64,000 bases of DNA, from assembly GCF_001305595.1 (NCBI RefSeq), contig NZ_CP012406.1, positions 62,001 through 126,000 on the forward strand, in the 5' to 3' direction. Source of the DNA: Azospirillum thiophilum (GTDB lineage: Bacteria > Pseudomonadota > Alphaproteobacteria > Azospirillales > Azospirillaceae). How positions within the stretch are numbered: the stretch's first letter is position 1; the number at the start of each line of letters is the position of its first letter. Of this stretch, positions 8,185 to 16,384 are shown piece after piece. The notes under the pieces are model-generated. The model was not told the origin of the DNA. It ran no database searches and worked only from the letters and a program-made list of their open reading frames with translations. A program made the position numbers and the translations under genes.

Positions 8185-9420
8185 ATGCAGTCCGCCGCCA
8201 TGGCGCACGGAACGGTGCAGGCGCATTCCCCGGCGGCACCGTCCGCCCCGGCCGTCGCCGTGGTGCTGGGCATCTCCGGCGTCGATCCGCTGGAGTGGGA
8301 TGTCTGCGCGGCCGGCCATGGGCCGTTCGTCAGCCACGCCTATCTGCGGGCGGCGGAGGACAGCGGGCTGGCCGGGCCGGCGAACGGCTGGCGGCCCGTC
8401 CACCTCATCGCGCGGGAGCCGTGCGGCGAGGCCGGGCCGGGCCGGCTGCTCGGCGCGGCGCCTCTTTATGTGCGCGACCGGTCCACCGACGAATATTGGC
8501 CGGACCAGGCCTGGGTCGATGGCTTCGCGGCGGCCGGTGGCCGCTATTTCCCCAAGCTGTTGACGGCGGTTCCCTTCGCGCCGGTGACCGGGCCCCGGAT
8601 CCTGCTGCGGGACGGCGCCCCGCCCGGCGTCGCCGATGCGCTGGTCGGCGCGATGGTGTCGCTCGCCCATCGCCACGGCATGTCCTCCATCCATGCGACC
8701 TTTCCGGACGAAGCCGACCGCGCCCGTTTCGAGACGGCGGGATGGCTGACCCGCCATACCATCCATTACGAGTGGCTGAACGACGGCTACCGGGATTTCG
8801 CCGACTTCACCGCCGCCCTGTCGAAGCACCGGCGCGAGAGGCTGCTGTGGGAGCGTCGCAAGGTGCTGGCCAGCGGGGTGCGGTTCCGCGATGTGCCGGG
8901 CAGCCGGGTGAGCGAAGCCGATGTGGCGACGTTCCTGGAATTGTTCGACGACCTTCACGCCCGCCGGTCGACCCGCCAACCGCTGACCGCCGGATTCATC
9001 CTGCGGCTGTGCGCCGGTCTGGGCGATGCCGTGATGCTGACCTTCGCGGAAGCCGGCGGCGTGGCGGTCGGGGCGCTGCTGACCGTCGAAGGGGACGGCC
9101 GTCTTCATGTCCGCAACTGGGGCTGCCGGGAAGAGGCCCGCCTGATCCATTTCGAAGCCTGCTATTACCGCAAGATCGAGCGGGCGATCGACCGCGGCCT
9201 GCCCGTGGTGGACGGTGGTCACGGCGGACCGCACAAGGTGGCGCGCGGCTTCCGGCCCAAGCTGGTCCATGCCTGCCACTGGTTCCTCCATTCCAACATG
9301 CACAGCGCCGTGGCCGAGGGAATCGACCTGCATAACGCCAAGATCCTTCCCGTCTTCGCCCAGGAACAGGCCCGGTCCCCCTTCCGGCTGCCGGTCTTTC
9401 AAAATCCGGCTGGCCGATAG
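8185..9420 (+). CDS. FemAB-like / GNAT-fold protein (DUF482, peptidogalycan family)
   Basis: The 411-residue protein belongs to the COG3146/DUF482 group (FemAB-like, 'peptidogalycan biosynthesis/recognition'). Recognisable segments are GPFVSHAYLRAAEDSG, RLLGAAPLYVRD, YFPKLLTAVPFAPVTGPRIL, and near the C-terminus RGFRPKLVHACHWF. These proteins have a double acyltransferase fold and are thought to transfer an aminoacyl or acyl group, but no substrate is established. The frame extends upstream to 8110; the ATG at 8185 is preferred because the extension is poorly conserved-looking. An ATG at 8200 is also possible. Confidence 0.85.
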   Translation: MQSAAMAHGTVQAHSPAAPSAPAVAVVLGISGVDPLEWDVCAAGHGPFVSHAYLRAAEDSGLAGPANGWRPVHLIAREPCGEAGPGRLLGAAPLYVRDRSTDEYWPDQAWVDGFAAAGGRYFPKLLTAVPFAPVTGPRILLRDGAPPGVADALVGAMVSLAHRHGMSSIHATFPDEADRARFETAGWLTRHTIHYEWLNDGYRDFADFTAALSKHRRERLLWERRKVLASGVRFRDVPGSRVSEADVATFLELFDDLHARRSTRQPLTAGFILRLCAGLGDAVMLTFAEAGGVAVGALLTVEGDGRLHVRNWGCREEARLIHFEACYYRKIERAIDRGLPVVDGGHGGPHKVARGFRPKLVHACHWFLHSNMHSAVAEGIDLHNAKILPVFAQEQARSPFRLPVFQNPAGR

Positions 9421-9488
9421 CCGCTTGCGCGGTTCCGTCCGGCGCGCCACTTTCCCGTTTCTGGATGGCAAGACGGACGGGGTGGGAC

Positions 9489-11198
9489 ATGGCGACGAGC
9501 CGCGACGGGCTGAAGACGCGCATCGGGCAGGCGCTGGGCGAGGCGAAGGCCGATCTGGTCATCAAGAACACCCGCTTCCTCAATGTCGTGACCGGCGAGA
9601 TCGCCGCGGGCGACATCGCCGTCTGCGGCGAGGTCATCGTCGGCACCTATGAGTCCTATGACGGGGTTGAGGAGATCGACGGGCGCGGGCTGACCGTGGT
9701 TCCGGGATTCATCGACACCCATGTCCATTGCGAATCCACCTGCGTCACCCCGCAGGAGTTCGACCGCTGCGTCCTGCCGCGCGGCACCACCACGGCAATC
9801 TGCGACCCGCACGAGATCTGCAACGTGCTGGGCGAGCAGGGCCTGCGCTATTTCCTCGACAGCGCCGGCGGGACGGCGCTCGACCTGTTCGTACAGCTGT
9901 CCTCCTGCGTGCCGGCGACCGAGCTGGAGACCTCGGGCGCCCGGCTGGAGGCGCCGGACCTGATCCGGCACATGGACCATCCCCGCGTGATCGGGCTGGC
10001 CGAATTCATGAATTTCCCCGGCGTCTTCCACAAAATCGACGGGGTGCTGGACAAGCTGGCCGCCTTCGACGGCCGCCACATCGACGGCCATGCCCCGCTG
10101 GTGAGCGGGAAGGAGCTGAACGCCTATCTGTCCTGCGGCATCCGCAACTGCCACGAGACCACCAGCGCTGCGGAAGCGATGGAAAAGCTGCGCAAGGGCA
10201 TGCAGGTGCTGATCCGCGACGGCTCGGTGTCGAAGGACGTCCACGCCCTGGCCGAGGTGATTTCGCCGGAAACCTCGCCCTTCCTCGGCTTCTGCACCGA
10301 CGACCGCAACCCGCTGGACATCGCCGAGGAAGGGCACATGGATCACCTGATCCGCAGCGCCATCCGGCTCGGCGCCCCGGTCGCCCATGTCTACCGCGCC
10401 GCCACCTGGTCGGCCGCCCGCGGCTTCCGGCTGTACGACCGCGGGCTGGTGGCGCCGGGGCACCGCGCCGACCTCGTCCTGCTCGACGACCTGGAGGAGT
10501 GCGCGGTCAACCGCGTCATCCGCAGCGGCCGGGTCGTCGGCCCGCACAGCTTCGAGGGCCGCCCGGCGGTGACGCCGGTCGGGCTCGACTCCGTCCGGCT
10601 CGACCCGGTGGCGGTGGAGGATTTCGCGGTGCCGGCCGGCGGGTCGGTCCAGTCGGTGATCGGACTGGAACCGGGAAAGATCCTCACCGAACACCGCCGC
10701 ATCGAGGTGCCGGCGGTGGATGGCCGGATGGTCGCCGATCCGTCGCGCGACCTTCTCAAGATCTGTGTCTTCGCCCGCCACGGCAGCAACCGCAACATCG
10801 GCCGCGGCTTCGTCCAGGGCTTCGGCTTCACGGAGGGGGCGCTGGCCTCCTCGGTCGGGCATGACAGCCACAACATCTGCACCGTGGGGGCCAAGGACGA
10901 GGACATGGCCATCGCGGTCAACCGGCTGATCGAGCTGCAGGGCGGCTTCGTCGCCGTGCGCGACGGCCGCGTCGTCGGCGAACTGGCGCTGCCGCTGGCC
11001 GGGCTGATGAGCCTCGACCCGTTCGAGACGGTGGAGGCGAAGCTGCGCGCCTTGCGCGCCGCCGTCCGCGCCATGGGCTGCCCGCTGGCCGAGCCCTTCC
11101 TGCAACTGGCCTTCCTGCCGCTGCCGGTCATCCCGCACCTGAAGATCACCGACCGCGGCATGGTCGATGTCGACCGCTTCGAGCTGATTGCCGCATGA
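9489..11198 (+). CDS. ade: adenine deaminase
   Basis: This 569-residue amidohydrolase converts adenine to hypoxanthine and ammonia (purine salvage or nitrogen scavenging). Evidence: metal-binding HVHCES after the VVPGFIDT strand, the AdeC signature LPRGTTTAICDPHEICNV, HIDGHAPLVSG in the barrel, FCTDDRNP, and the C-terminal domain motif VGHDSHNICTVG. Length fits the bacterial AdeC family (about 550-600). The upstream ATG at 9465 is in frame, but GGGTGGG sits a normal distance before 9489, so 9489 is chosen. It appears monocistronic. Confidence 0.93.
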   Translation: MATSRDGLKTRIGQALGEAKADLVIKNTRFLNVVTGEIAAGDIAVCGEVIVGTYESYDGVEEIDGRGLTVVPGFIDTHVHCESTCVTPQEFDRCVLPRGTTTAICDPHEICNVLGEQGLRYFLDSAGGTALDLFVQLSSCVPATELETSGARLEAPDLIRHMDHPRVIGLAEFMNFPGVFHKIDGVLDKLAAFDGRHIDGHAPLVSGKELNAYLSCGIRNCHETTSAAEAMEKLRKGMQVLIRDGSVSKDVHALAEVISPETSPFLGFCTDDRNPLDIAEEGHMDHLIRSAIRLGAPVAHVYRAATWSAARGFRLYDRGLVAPGHRADLVLLDDLEECAVNRVIRSGRVVGPHSFEGRPAVTPVGLDSVRLDPVAVEDFAVPAGGSVQSVIGLEPGKILTEHRRIEVPAVDGRMVADPSRDLLKICVFARHGSNRNIGRGFVQGFGFTEGALASSVGHDSHNICTVGAKDEDMAIAVNRLIELQGGFVAVRDGRVVGELALPLAGLMSLDPFETVEAKLRALRAAVRAMGCPLAEPFLQLAFLPLPVIPHLKITDRGMVDVDRFELIAA

Positions 11199-11299
11199 TT
11201 CACCTTCTTGCTTAATGTGCAGGCAAAAGCCTGGAGGTTGGGCGGGCGGTGGCGGGGGCTGCCCATTGGATGAGCGAGGAAATGCCGCTGGCTGACCAC

Positions 11300-11315
11300 T
11301 GGCACGGGCTTTGCC
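11300..11315 (+). promoter_or_regulatory. candidate sigma-54 (-24/-12) promoter before the CocE-like gene
   Basis: The sequence TGGCACGGGCTTTGCC matches the RpoN consensus: GG at 11301-11302, ten bases, then GC at 11313-11314. Predicted transcription starts near 11326, leaving a short leader to the ATG at 11364. The site lies inside a near-perfect inverted repeat (CCACT-GGCA...TGCC-A-AGTGG, 11296-11321), so it could instead be an operator or hairpin; the reverse strand also satisfies GG-N10-GC. Confidence 0.45.
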
Positions 11316-11363
11316 AAGTGGTCATATTATTCGACGTCCGTCATCGAGCGAGCCCGACCCGCC

Positions 11364-13025
11364 ATGACCCATCTGGCCCCGATGATCCATCAGTCGCATG
11401 ACCTGCTGCCGGTCCGGCCGCCGGAAACCGTGTCGATGCGGACACGCGACGGCGTGCGGCTGGATGCCGACCTCTACCGGCCCGACGCCGCCGGCAGCTG
11501 GCCGGTGCTGCTGCTGCGCGTCGCCTGCGGCCGGCGCACGGCGCTGACCAGCCATTACGCCCATCCGCGCTGGTACGCCGCGCGCGGCTATGTCGTGGTG
11601 GTGCAGGACGTGCGCGGCTGCGGCACCTCGGACGGCCGCTTCCGCCCCTTCGAGGCCGAGCGGGAGGACGGCGCCGACGCCGTCGCCTGGGCGGCCTCGC
11701 TGCCGGGGTCGTCGGGGGGGGTGGCGACGTATGGCTGCGGCTATGCCGGGATGGCGCAGTGGCTGGCGCTGGCCGAGGCGCCGCCGGCCCTGCGGGCGGT
11801 GGCGCCGGCCTTCGCCGGCTGGGACGTCTTTTCCGACTGGGCCTATGAGGGCGGCGCCTTCCGGCTGGCCGACGCCATGGGCTGGGCGTTGCGCGCCGCC
11901 GCCGAGGCCGCCCGCCGGGTGGAGGACGGCACCGGCCACCGGCTGCTGTCCGACGCGGCGCGGCGGCTGCCGATCGACGACGAGATCCCGTCGCGGCCCC
12001 AGGCGCTGCGCGATTACGCCCGCTATTCCCATTACGACGACTGGCTGACCAATCCGGTGCCCGGTCCGGCCTGGGCCGCGCTGTCGCCCAAGGCGATGGC
12101 GGCGGCGATGCCGGCCGAGGTGGCGGTGCTGCAGGTCGGCGGCTGGTACGACCCGCGGCTGGCCGGCACGCTCGACGCCCATGACCTGCTGGCGGCGCGC
12201 GGGCGTGCGCCGGTTCGGCTGGTCGTCGGCCCCTGGACCGCCGACGGCCCCGCCGCCGCGCCGGGCGAGACGCCGACGCTCGACACGCTGCACCTGTCCT
12301 GGTTCGACCGGGTGCTGAAGGGGGAGGGCGCGGACCGCGGCGGCCCGGTGCGGCTGCACGATGTCGAGACCGGGCGCTGGCACGATTTGCCGGCGATCCC
12401 GCCGGCCGAGGCGGTGCTGCATCTGGCCAGCGATGGGCTCGCCAACCGGCAGGGCGGGCGGCTCGGCCTGGAGCTGCCCGATCTGGCCGGGCTCGACGTG
12501 GTGGTGCACGACCCGCGCAGGCCGGTGCCGACGGTTGGCGGCCATGCGGTGCCGGAGGCTGCCGGCCGGCCCGACCGCGCCGCAATCGACCGCCGGCCGG
12601 ACGTCGCCACCTACGGCAGCCTGCCGCTGGACGAGCCGCTGACTCTGGCCGGCCGGGTGGCGCTGGATCTGTGGGTGGAGGCCGACGCCCCGTCCTTCGA
12701 CATCAGCGCCGTGCTGTCGGTGGTACGCCCCGACGGGCGGGTGCTGCCGCTGACCCAGGGCCATGCACGGGTGGAGCCGGGCGACCCGACCCGGCCGCTG
12801 ACCATCGCCATGCGGGCGGTCTGCGCCACGCTGGCACCGGGATCGGCGCTGCGGCTCAGCCTTGCGGGCTCCTGCTTCCCGGCCTATCCGGTCAATCCCG
12901 GCACCGGGGCCGAGCCGGGCGAGACCCGCCGGGTCGACGCGCTGCCGATCACCCTGCTGATCCACAGCGGCCCCGACCGCCCGTCGCGCCTGCGGCTGCC
13001 CGCCGGTCCGCAAGGGCGGGGTTGA
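11364..13025 (+). CDS. CocE/NonD-family alpha/beta-hydrolase, probable pseudoenzyme
   Basis: The 553-residue protein has the layout of CocE/X-Pro dipeptidyl-peptidase family hydrolases: alpha/beta-hydrolase core (RDGVRLDADLYRP, VVVQDVRGCGTSDG), cap domain and C-terminal jelly roll (about 310-550). The catalytic positions are altered. The nucleophile motif GxSYxG reads GCGYAG, with glycine at residue 126 in place of serine. The histidine of the usual GPWTH motif is alanine 293 (GPWTADG). The aspartate of GGWYD (D263) remains. Two triad residues are therefore missing and ordinary esterase activity is unlikely. A sigma-54-like promoter precedes it and a Fic-domain gene converges 9 bases after its stop. 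Fold confident; function unknown. Confidence 0.85.
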   Translation: MTHLAPMIHQSHDLLPVRPPETVSMRTRDGVRLDADLYRPDAAGSWPVLLLRVACGRRTALTSHYAHPRWYAARGYVVVVQDVRGCGTSDGRFRPFEAEREDGADAVAWAASLPGSSGGVATYGCGYAGMAQWLALAEAPPALRAVAPAFAGWDVFSDWAYEGGAFRLADAMGWALRAAAEAARRVEDGTGHRLLSDAARRLPIDDEIPSRPQALRDYARYSHYDDWLTNPVPGPAWAALSPKAMAAAMPAEVAVLQVGGWYDPRLAGTLDAHDLLAARGRAPVRLVVGPWTADGPAAAPGETPTLDTLHLSWFDRVLKGEGADRGGPVRLHDVETGRWHDLPAIPPAEAVLHLASDGLANRQGGRLGLELPDLAGLDVVVHDPRRPVPTVGGHAVPEAAGRPDRAAIDRRPDVATYGSLPLDEPLTLAGRVALDLWVEADAPSFDISAVLSVVRPDGRVLPLTQGHARVEPGDPTRPLTIAMRAVCATLAPGSALRLSLAGSCFPAYPVNPGTGAEPGETRRVDALPITLLIHSGPDRPSRLRLPAGPQGRG

Positions 13026-13034
13026 AGTCCGGGG

Positions 13035-13796
13035 TCAGGGCGTTCCGCTCTCTCCCTTGGCCACGGCATCGAGGCAGAAATCCAGGCTCTGCGACAGGAA
13101 GCGCAGCATCAGGTCGCGGAACGGCGTCTTGTCGCCGACCGACCAGGCCCGCTCGACCAGATCGAGGTAGAGGCTGCGGTCCTCCGCCCCCACCACCACC
13201 GGGGGGTAGCCGGCGCGGTTCAGGATCAGGTTGCACAGCAGCAGCGCCGTGGCCCGGTTGCCGGTCTCGAACGGGCGGATCGCGCTCAGCCGGTGATGCG
13301 CCTCGAAGGCGATGTCGGGTGGCGTGTCCGGGCCGGCTTCCGCCTTGCGCATCCAGGTCGACAGCGCCGACATCGAGACGCGCAGCTTGGCCGGGTCGGG
13401 CGCGGTGCCGGCCGGATCGTCCTTGGGCGGACCGTTGCGGTACTTGCCGGCGGCATCCTCGATGCCGTGGTAGAGCACGGCATGGAAGCCGGCGACGGTG
13501 CGTTCGGTCACCGCGCCGGCCGGCGGATCGAAGGACAGGCGGGCCATCAACTCCAGCGCGCCGCGGTGGTTGAGGACGAAACGCTGCTCGTCCACCGCGC
13601 GGTGGCGCAGGATGCTGCCGCGCTCCAGGATCGTCTTGATCTCGGCGCGCTTGACCGGCACCTCCTCCAGCGCCGCGGCGGCGGCGGTGAGGTCCAGCTC
13701 GAACCGGTCGGCGATGCCGTGGACGACCTCCTGCGGCAGGGGCCGCGCCTCGTCCAGCGCCCGTTTCTTCTCCGCGATCTCGTCGAGCAGGGCCAT
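13035..13796 (-). CDS. Fic/DOC-domain protein with degenerate active site
   Basis: This 253-residue protein has Fic-family features: an N-terminal helical part with LNHRGALELMARL (about 75-87), then the Fic core with FEAHHRLSAIRPF and NLILNRAGYPPVVV. Active Fic enzymes transfer AMP or another nucleotide moiety with the motif HPFx(D/E)GNGRxxR. Here the motif is RPFETGNRATAL (residues 174-185): the catalytic histidine is arginine, one glycine of GNGR is missing and the final arginine is leucine. AMPylation is therefore unlikely; it may act by binding only. It is convergent with the CocE-like gene. There is no antitoxin-like partner. Confidence 0.82.
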   Translation of the reverse strand: MALLDEIAEKKRALDEARPLPQEVVHGIADRFELDLTAAAAALEEVPVKRAEIKTILERGSILRHRAVDEQRFVLNHRGALELMARLSFDPPAGAVTERTVAGFHAVLYHGIEDAAGKYRNGPPKDDPAGTAPDPAKLRVSMSALSTWMRKAEAGPDTPPDIAFEAHHRLSAIRPFETGNRATALLLCNLILNRAGYPPVVVGAEDRSLYLDLVERAWSVGDKTPFRDLMLRFLSQSLDFCLDAVAKGESGTP

Positions 13797-14002
13797 CGGG
13801 TCACTCTGTTGCTGGGGACGGGGGCTTGGGGGCTGTGGAGCTGGAGGGGCCTTTGCGCATCGTGCCGCGCCTCCCTGCGGGGATTTGCCGCCTGGACGGG
13901 CACGGTTGCCGGTTTTAGGATCCCTGTCAAGCTGTCCACAATCCAGCCATGGCCGGCCGCAACCGCTTGATTCCGCGGATATGGGTGGGGGAGATCGCTG
14001 CG

Positions 14003-14404
14003 ATGACCTACGTCGCCTGGGACGAATCCATGAGCGTCGGCGTGCCCGTGCTGGACGACGAGCACCGGCGCCTCCTCGACCTGTTCAACGGCCTGCTGGA
14101 AAGCGGCATCACCCCCGACAACCACGCCGAACTGTCGAGCCTGCTCGCCAGCCTGCGCGACTATGTCGCCGTCCATTTCGCCCGCGAGGAGGCGATGATG
14201 GAGCGATGCGGCTATCCCGACCTGGACAGCCACCTCGCCGCCCACCGCTATTTCGCCGACGAGGTGGAGAAGCTGGGCCGCGACTTCGACGGCGACAACG
14301 CGACCATGCTGCGGGTCGACCTGATCCTGCTGCTGAAGGACTGGTTCGTCGAACACATCCAGCGGACCGACAGCCGGTACAAGCCCTTCGTCACCGGCGC
14401 CTGA
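14003..14404 (+). CDS. bacteriohemerythrin
   Basis: The 133-residue single-domain hemerythrin binds O2 at a non-heme di-iron site. All ligands are visible: H21 (DDEHRRL), H58 and E62 (HFAREE), H77 and H81 (HLAAH), H118 and D123 (HIQRTD). The ATG at 14003 is chosen because GGGGGAG lies about 8 bases upstream and the protein then begins with the typical YVAWDESMSVGV; a longer frame from 13949 exists. The role is probably O2 storage, delivery or sensing. No chemoreceptor domain is attached. Confidence 0.93.
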   Translation: MTYVAWDESMSVGVPVLDDEHRRLLDLFNGLLESGITPDNHAELSSLLASLRDYVAVHFAREEAMMERCGYPDLDSHLAAHRYFADEVEKLGRDFDGDNATMLRVDLILLLKDWFVEHIQRTDSRYKPFVTGA

Positions 14405-14441
14405 CTCTCCGTCCCCGTGCGTCCCCCTCGGGGGCTCTCCC

Positions 14442-16196
14442 TCACTGCTTCGCCGCCGCCTTGCGGTCCGGCATGCCGGTTTCCAGCTTGGCCTGGATCG
14501 CCGCCTTGTCGGTGTCCTCGTCGGCGTTGCGCAGCGCGCGCATCCATTGGAAGCGGGCCTCGTTGCGGCGGCCGGCCCGCCAATAGGCGTCGCCCAGATG
14601 GTCGTTGATGGTCGGGTCGCCCGGCTTCAGCTCCACCGCCCGCTCCAGCCTGGCGACCGCCCCCTCGTAATCGCCCAGCGTGTAGAGCGCCCAGCCCAGG
14701 CTGTCGACGATGTAGCCGTCGCGCGGGCGCAGCGCCACCGCGCGCTCCACCATCGCCTTGGCCTTGTCCAGATTCTGGCCGCGGTCGATCCAGCTGTAGC
14801 CGAGGAAGTTGAGCAGCGACGGCTCGTCCGGCTTCAGCGTCAGCGCGGTCCGCAGGTCTGCCTCCGCCTGGGCCCACTGGTTCGTCTTCTCGTAGGACAT
14901 GGCGCGGGCGTACAGCAGCGGCCAATGCCGCTCCTGCGGCGTGCCGATGCGCTCCAACGCGGTGCCGTAGGCGGTGATCGCCTCGCCATAGCGCTTGGCG
15001 TAGCGGTAGATGTCGCCCAGCCGGGAGACCGCGTCGGTGCGCTCCGGCCGTTCGGCCGACAGGGCCTTGAGAAGCGCGATGGCATCGTCGTCGCGGTCCA
15101 TGCGGGCGAGGCTGTCGGACTGGCGCATGCGGGCGGTCCAGCCCAGCAGCGGATCCGCCTCCAGCGGCCGGTATTCGGCCAGCGCCTCCTCATGGTGGTC
15201 GCGCGCCGCCATGATGTCGCCGATCAGCAGGTGGGCGAGCGCCAGATCGTCGCGCAGATGCAGGGCGATGCGGCCGAACAGCAGCGCCGGCTCGTCGGCA
15301 TTCTCGTGATGCAGGGCGCTGCCCAGGTCGAACAGTGCCTCCGCCAGGCCGGATCGGGCGTCCGGCACCGGGCGGACGCCGTCCGGCGCGTTCGTCATGG
15401 TGGCGATCGCCGGCTCCACCAGCAGCCCGTCGGGGTTGGTGGCCTGGAAGGTCTGGTAGAGCTTGCGCGCCTCGTCCCTGCGGCCGGTGCGTTGCATGAA
15501 GTTGCCGACGATCTGCACCACCCGCAGCGGCGCGTCGGTGTCCGTCACCTTGGCGTAGCGGGCCGCCGCCTCGTCGTTGCGGCCGGCGAGGTCGAGGATC
15601 AGCCCGGCATGCAGGTTGTAGAGCGCGCCGAAGCCCTGGATGGGGGCCAGCGGCTCCAGCGCCGCCAGCGCCTCGTCGGTCCTGCCGCGCGCGACCAGCA
15701 GCCATGCCCGGGTCAGAGGCGTCAGGAACCGGCCCAGCCCGTCGGACGGCAGGCGGGCGGCATAGCCGTCGGCCTCGTCCAGCCGGCCCTTGGCGAGCGC
15801 GTCGGCGGTCAGCAGGGTCAGCGCCATCTGCGGTTCGCCCTGATTGGCCGGACCGTCCTGATTGGCCGGACCGCCCTGGCCGCCGAGCAGCCGGCCGGCA
15901 TAGCCGAGCGCCGTGTCGATCCGTCCCTCGCCCAGCCGCAACAGGAAGCTGCGGCGCAGCAGGGCCGCGTCGTCGGGGTCGGCGGCCAGCGCCTGGGCGG
16001 TGAAGCGCGCCGCCGCGCTCCAGTCGTCCTGGTGCTGGGCGTAGCGGCCGGCCAGATAGCTGCCGGTGGCCGAACCGGTGCCGTCCCCCGGCTGCCCGGC
16101 GGCAAAGGCGGGGGTGAGGGCGGCGGGCGCCAGTACACCCCCGGCGATCAGGGCGGCCAGGGGGATCGCCAGCAACCGGCTTCGGAAACTCGTCAT
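14442..16196 (-). CDS. exported tetratricopeptide-repeat protein
   Basis: The 584-residue protein begins with a Sec signal peptide (MTSFRSRLLAIPLAALIAGG, cleavage after TPAFA) and consists mainly of TPR helices. The C-terminal repeats are the clearest (LLNFLGYSWIDRGQNL, VDSLGWALYTLGDYEGA, NDHLGDAYWRAGRRNEA). This resembles alphaproteobacterial periplasmic or outer-membrane-associated TPR proteins of unknown partner. The start at 16196 follows GAGGTGA by about 8 bases. An 18-base tandem duplication (15840-15873) encodes a repeated GPANQ segment. It may share a transcript with the phosphotransferase and moaB genes upstream on the minus strand, though a palindromic repeat lies between. Confidence 0.87.
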   Translation of the reverse strand: MTSFRSRLLAIPLAALIAGGVLAPAALTPAFAAGQPGDGTGSATGSYLAGRYAQHQDDWSAAARFTAQALAADPDDAALLRRSFLLRLGEGRIDTALGYAGRLLGGQGGPANQDGPANQGEPQMALTLLTADALAKGRLDEADGYAARLPSDGLGRFLTPLTRAWLLVARGRTDEALAALEPLAPIQGFGALYNLHAGLILDLAGRNDEAAARYAKVTDTDAPLRVVQIVGNFMQRTGRRDEARKLYQTFQATNPDGLLVEPAIATMTNAPDGVRPVPDARSGLAEALFDLGSALHHENADEPALLFGRIALHLRDDLALAHLLIGDIMAARDHHEEALAEYRPLEADPLLGWTARMRQSDSLARMDRDDDAIALLKALSAERPERTDAVSRLGDIYRYAKRYGEAITAYGTALERIGTPQERHWPLLYARAMSYEKTNQWAQAEADLRTALTLKPDEPSLLNFLGYSWIDRGQNLDKAKAMVERAVALRPRDGYIVDSLGWALYTLGDYEGAVARLERAVELKPGDPTINDHLGDAYWRAGRRNEARFQWMRALRNADEDTDKAAIQAKLETGMPDRKAAAKQ

Positions 16197-16274
16197 GCTC
16201 TCGTCACCTCGTCTTCCGAGTCGGTATCCCATCATCTTCGGTGCGCCATGGGCAAGTGACTTTCGTCTCCTGTT

Positions 16275-16384
16275 CCCCTTCTCCCCCCTGGGGAGAAGGC
16301 CGGGATGAGGGGGTTCGGCGACGCCGAAGGCGTTCGGCCATGCCGCCCCCCTCACCCTAACCCTCTCCCCGGGGGGGAGAGGGG
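16275..16384. repeat. GC-rich palindromic repeat, copy 1 (overlaps phosphotransferase 3' end)
   Basis: Two hairpin-forming ends face each other: 16275-16313 (CTTCTCCCCCCTGGGGAGAAG core) and 16346-16384 (CCCTCTCCCCGGGGGGGAGAGGG core), separated by about 30 bases. The outer and inner sequences (CCCCTCACCCTAACCCTCTC type) match the other copies in this window. The right half supplies the last codons and TAG stop of the phosphotransferase gene. Confidence 0.8.
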
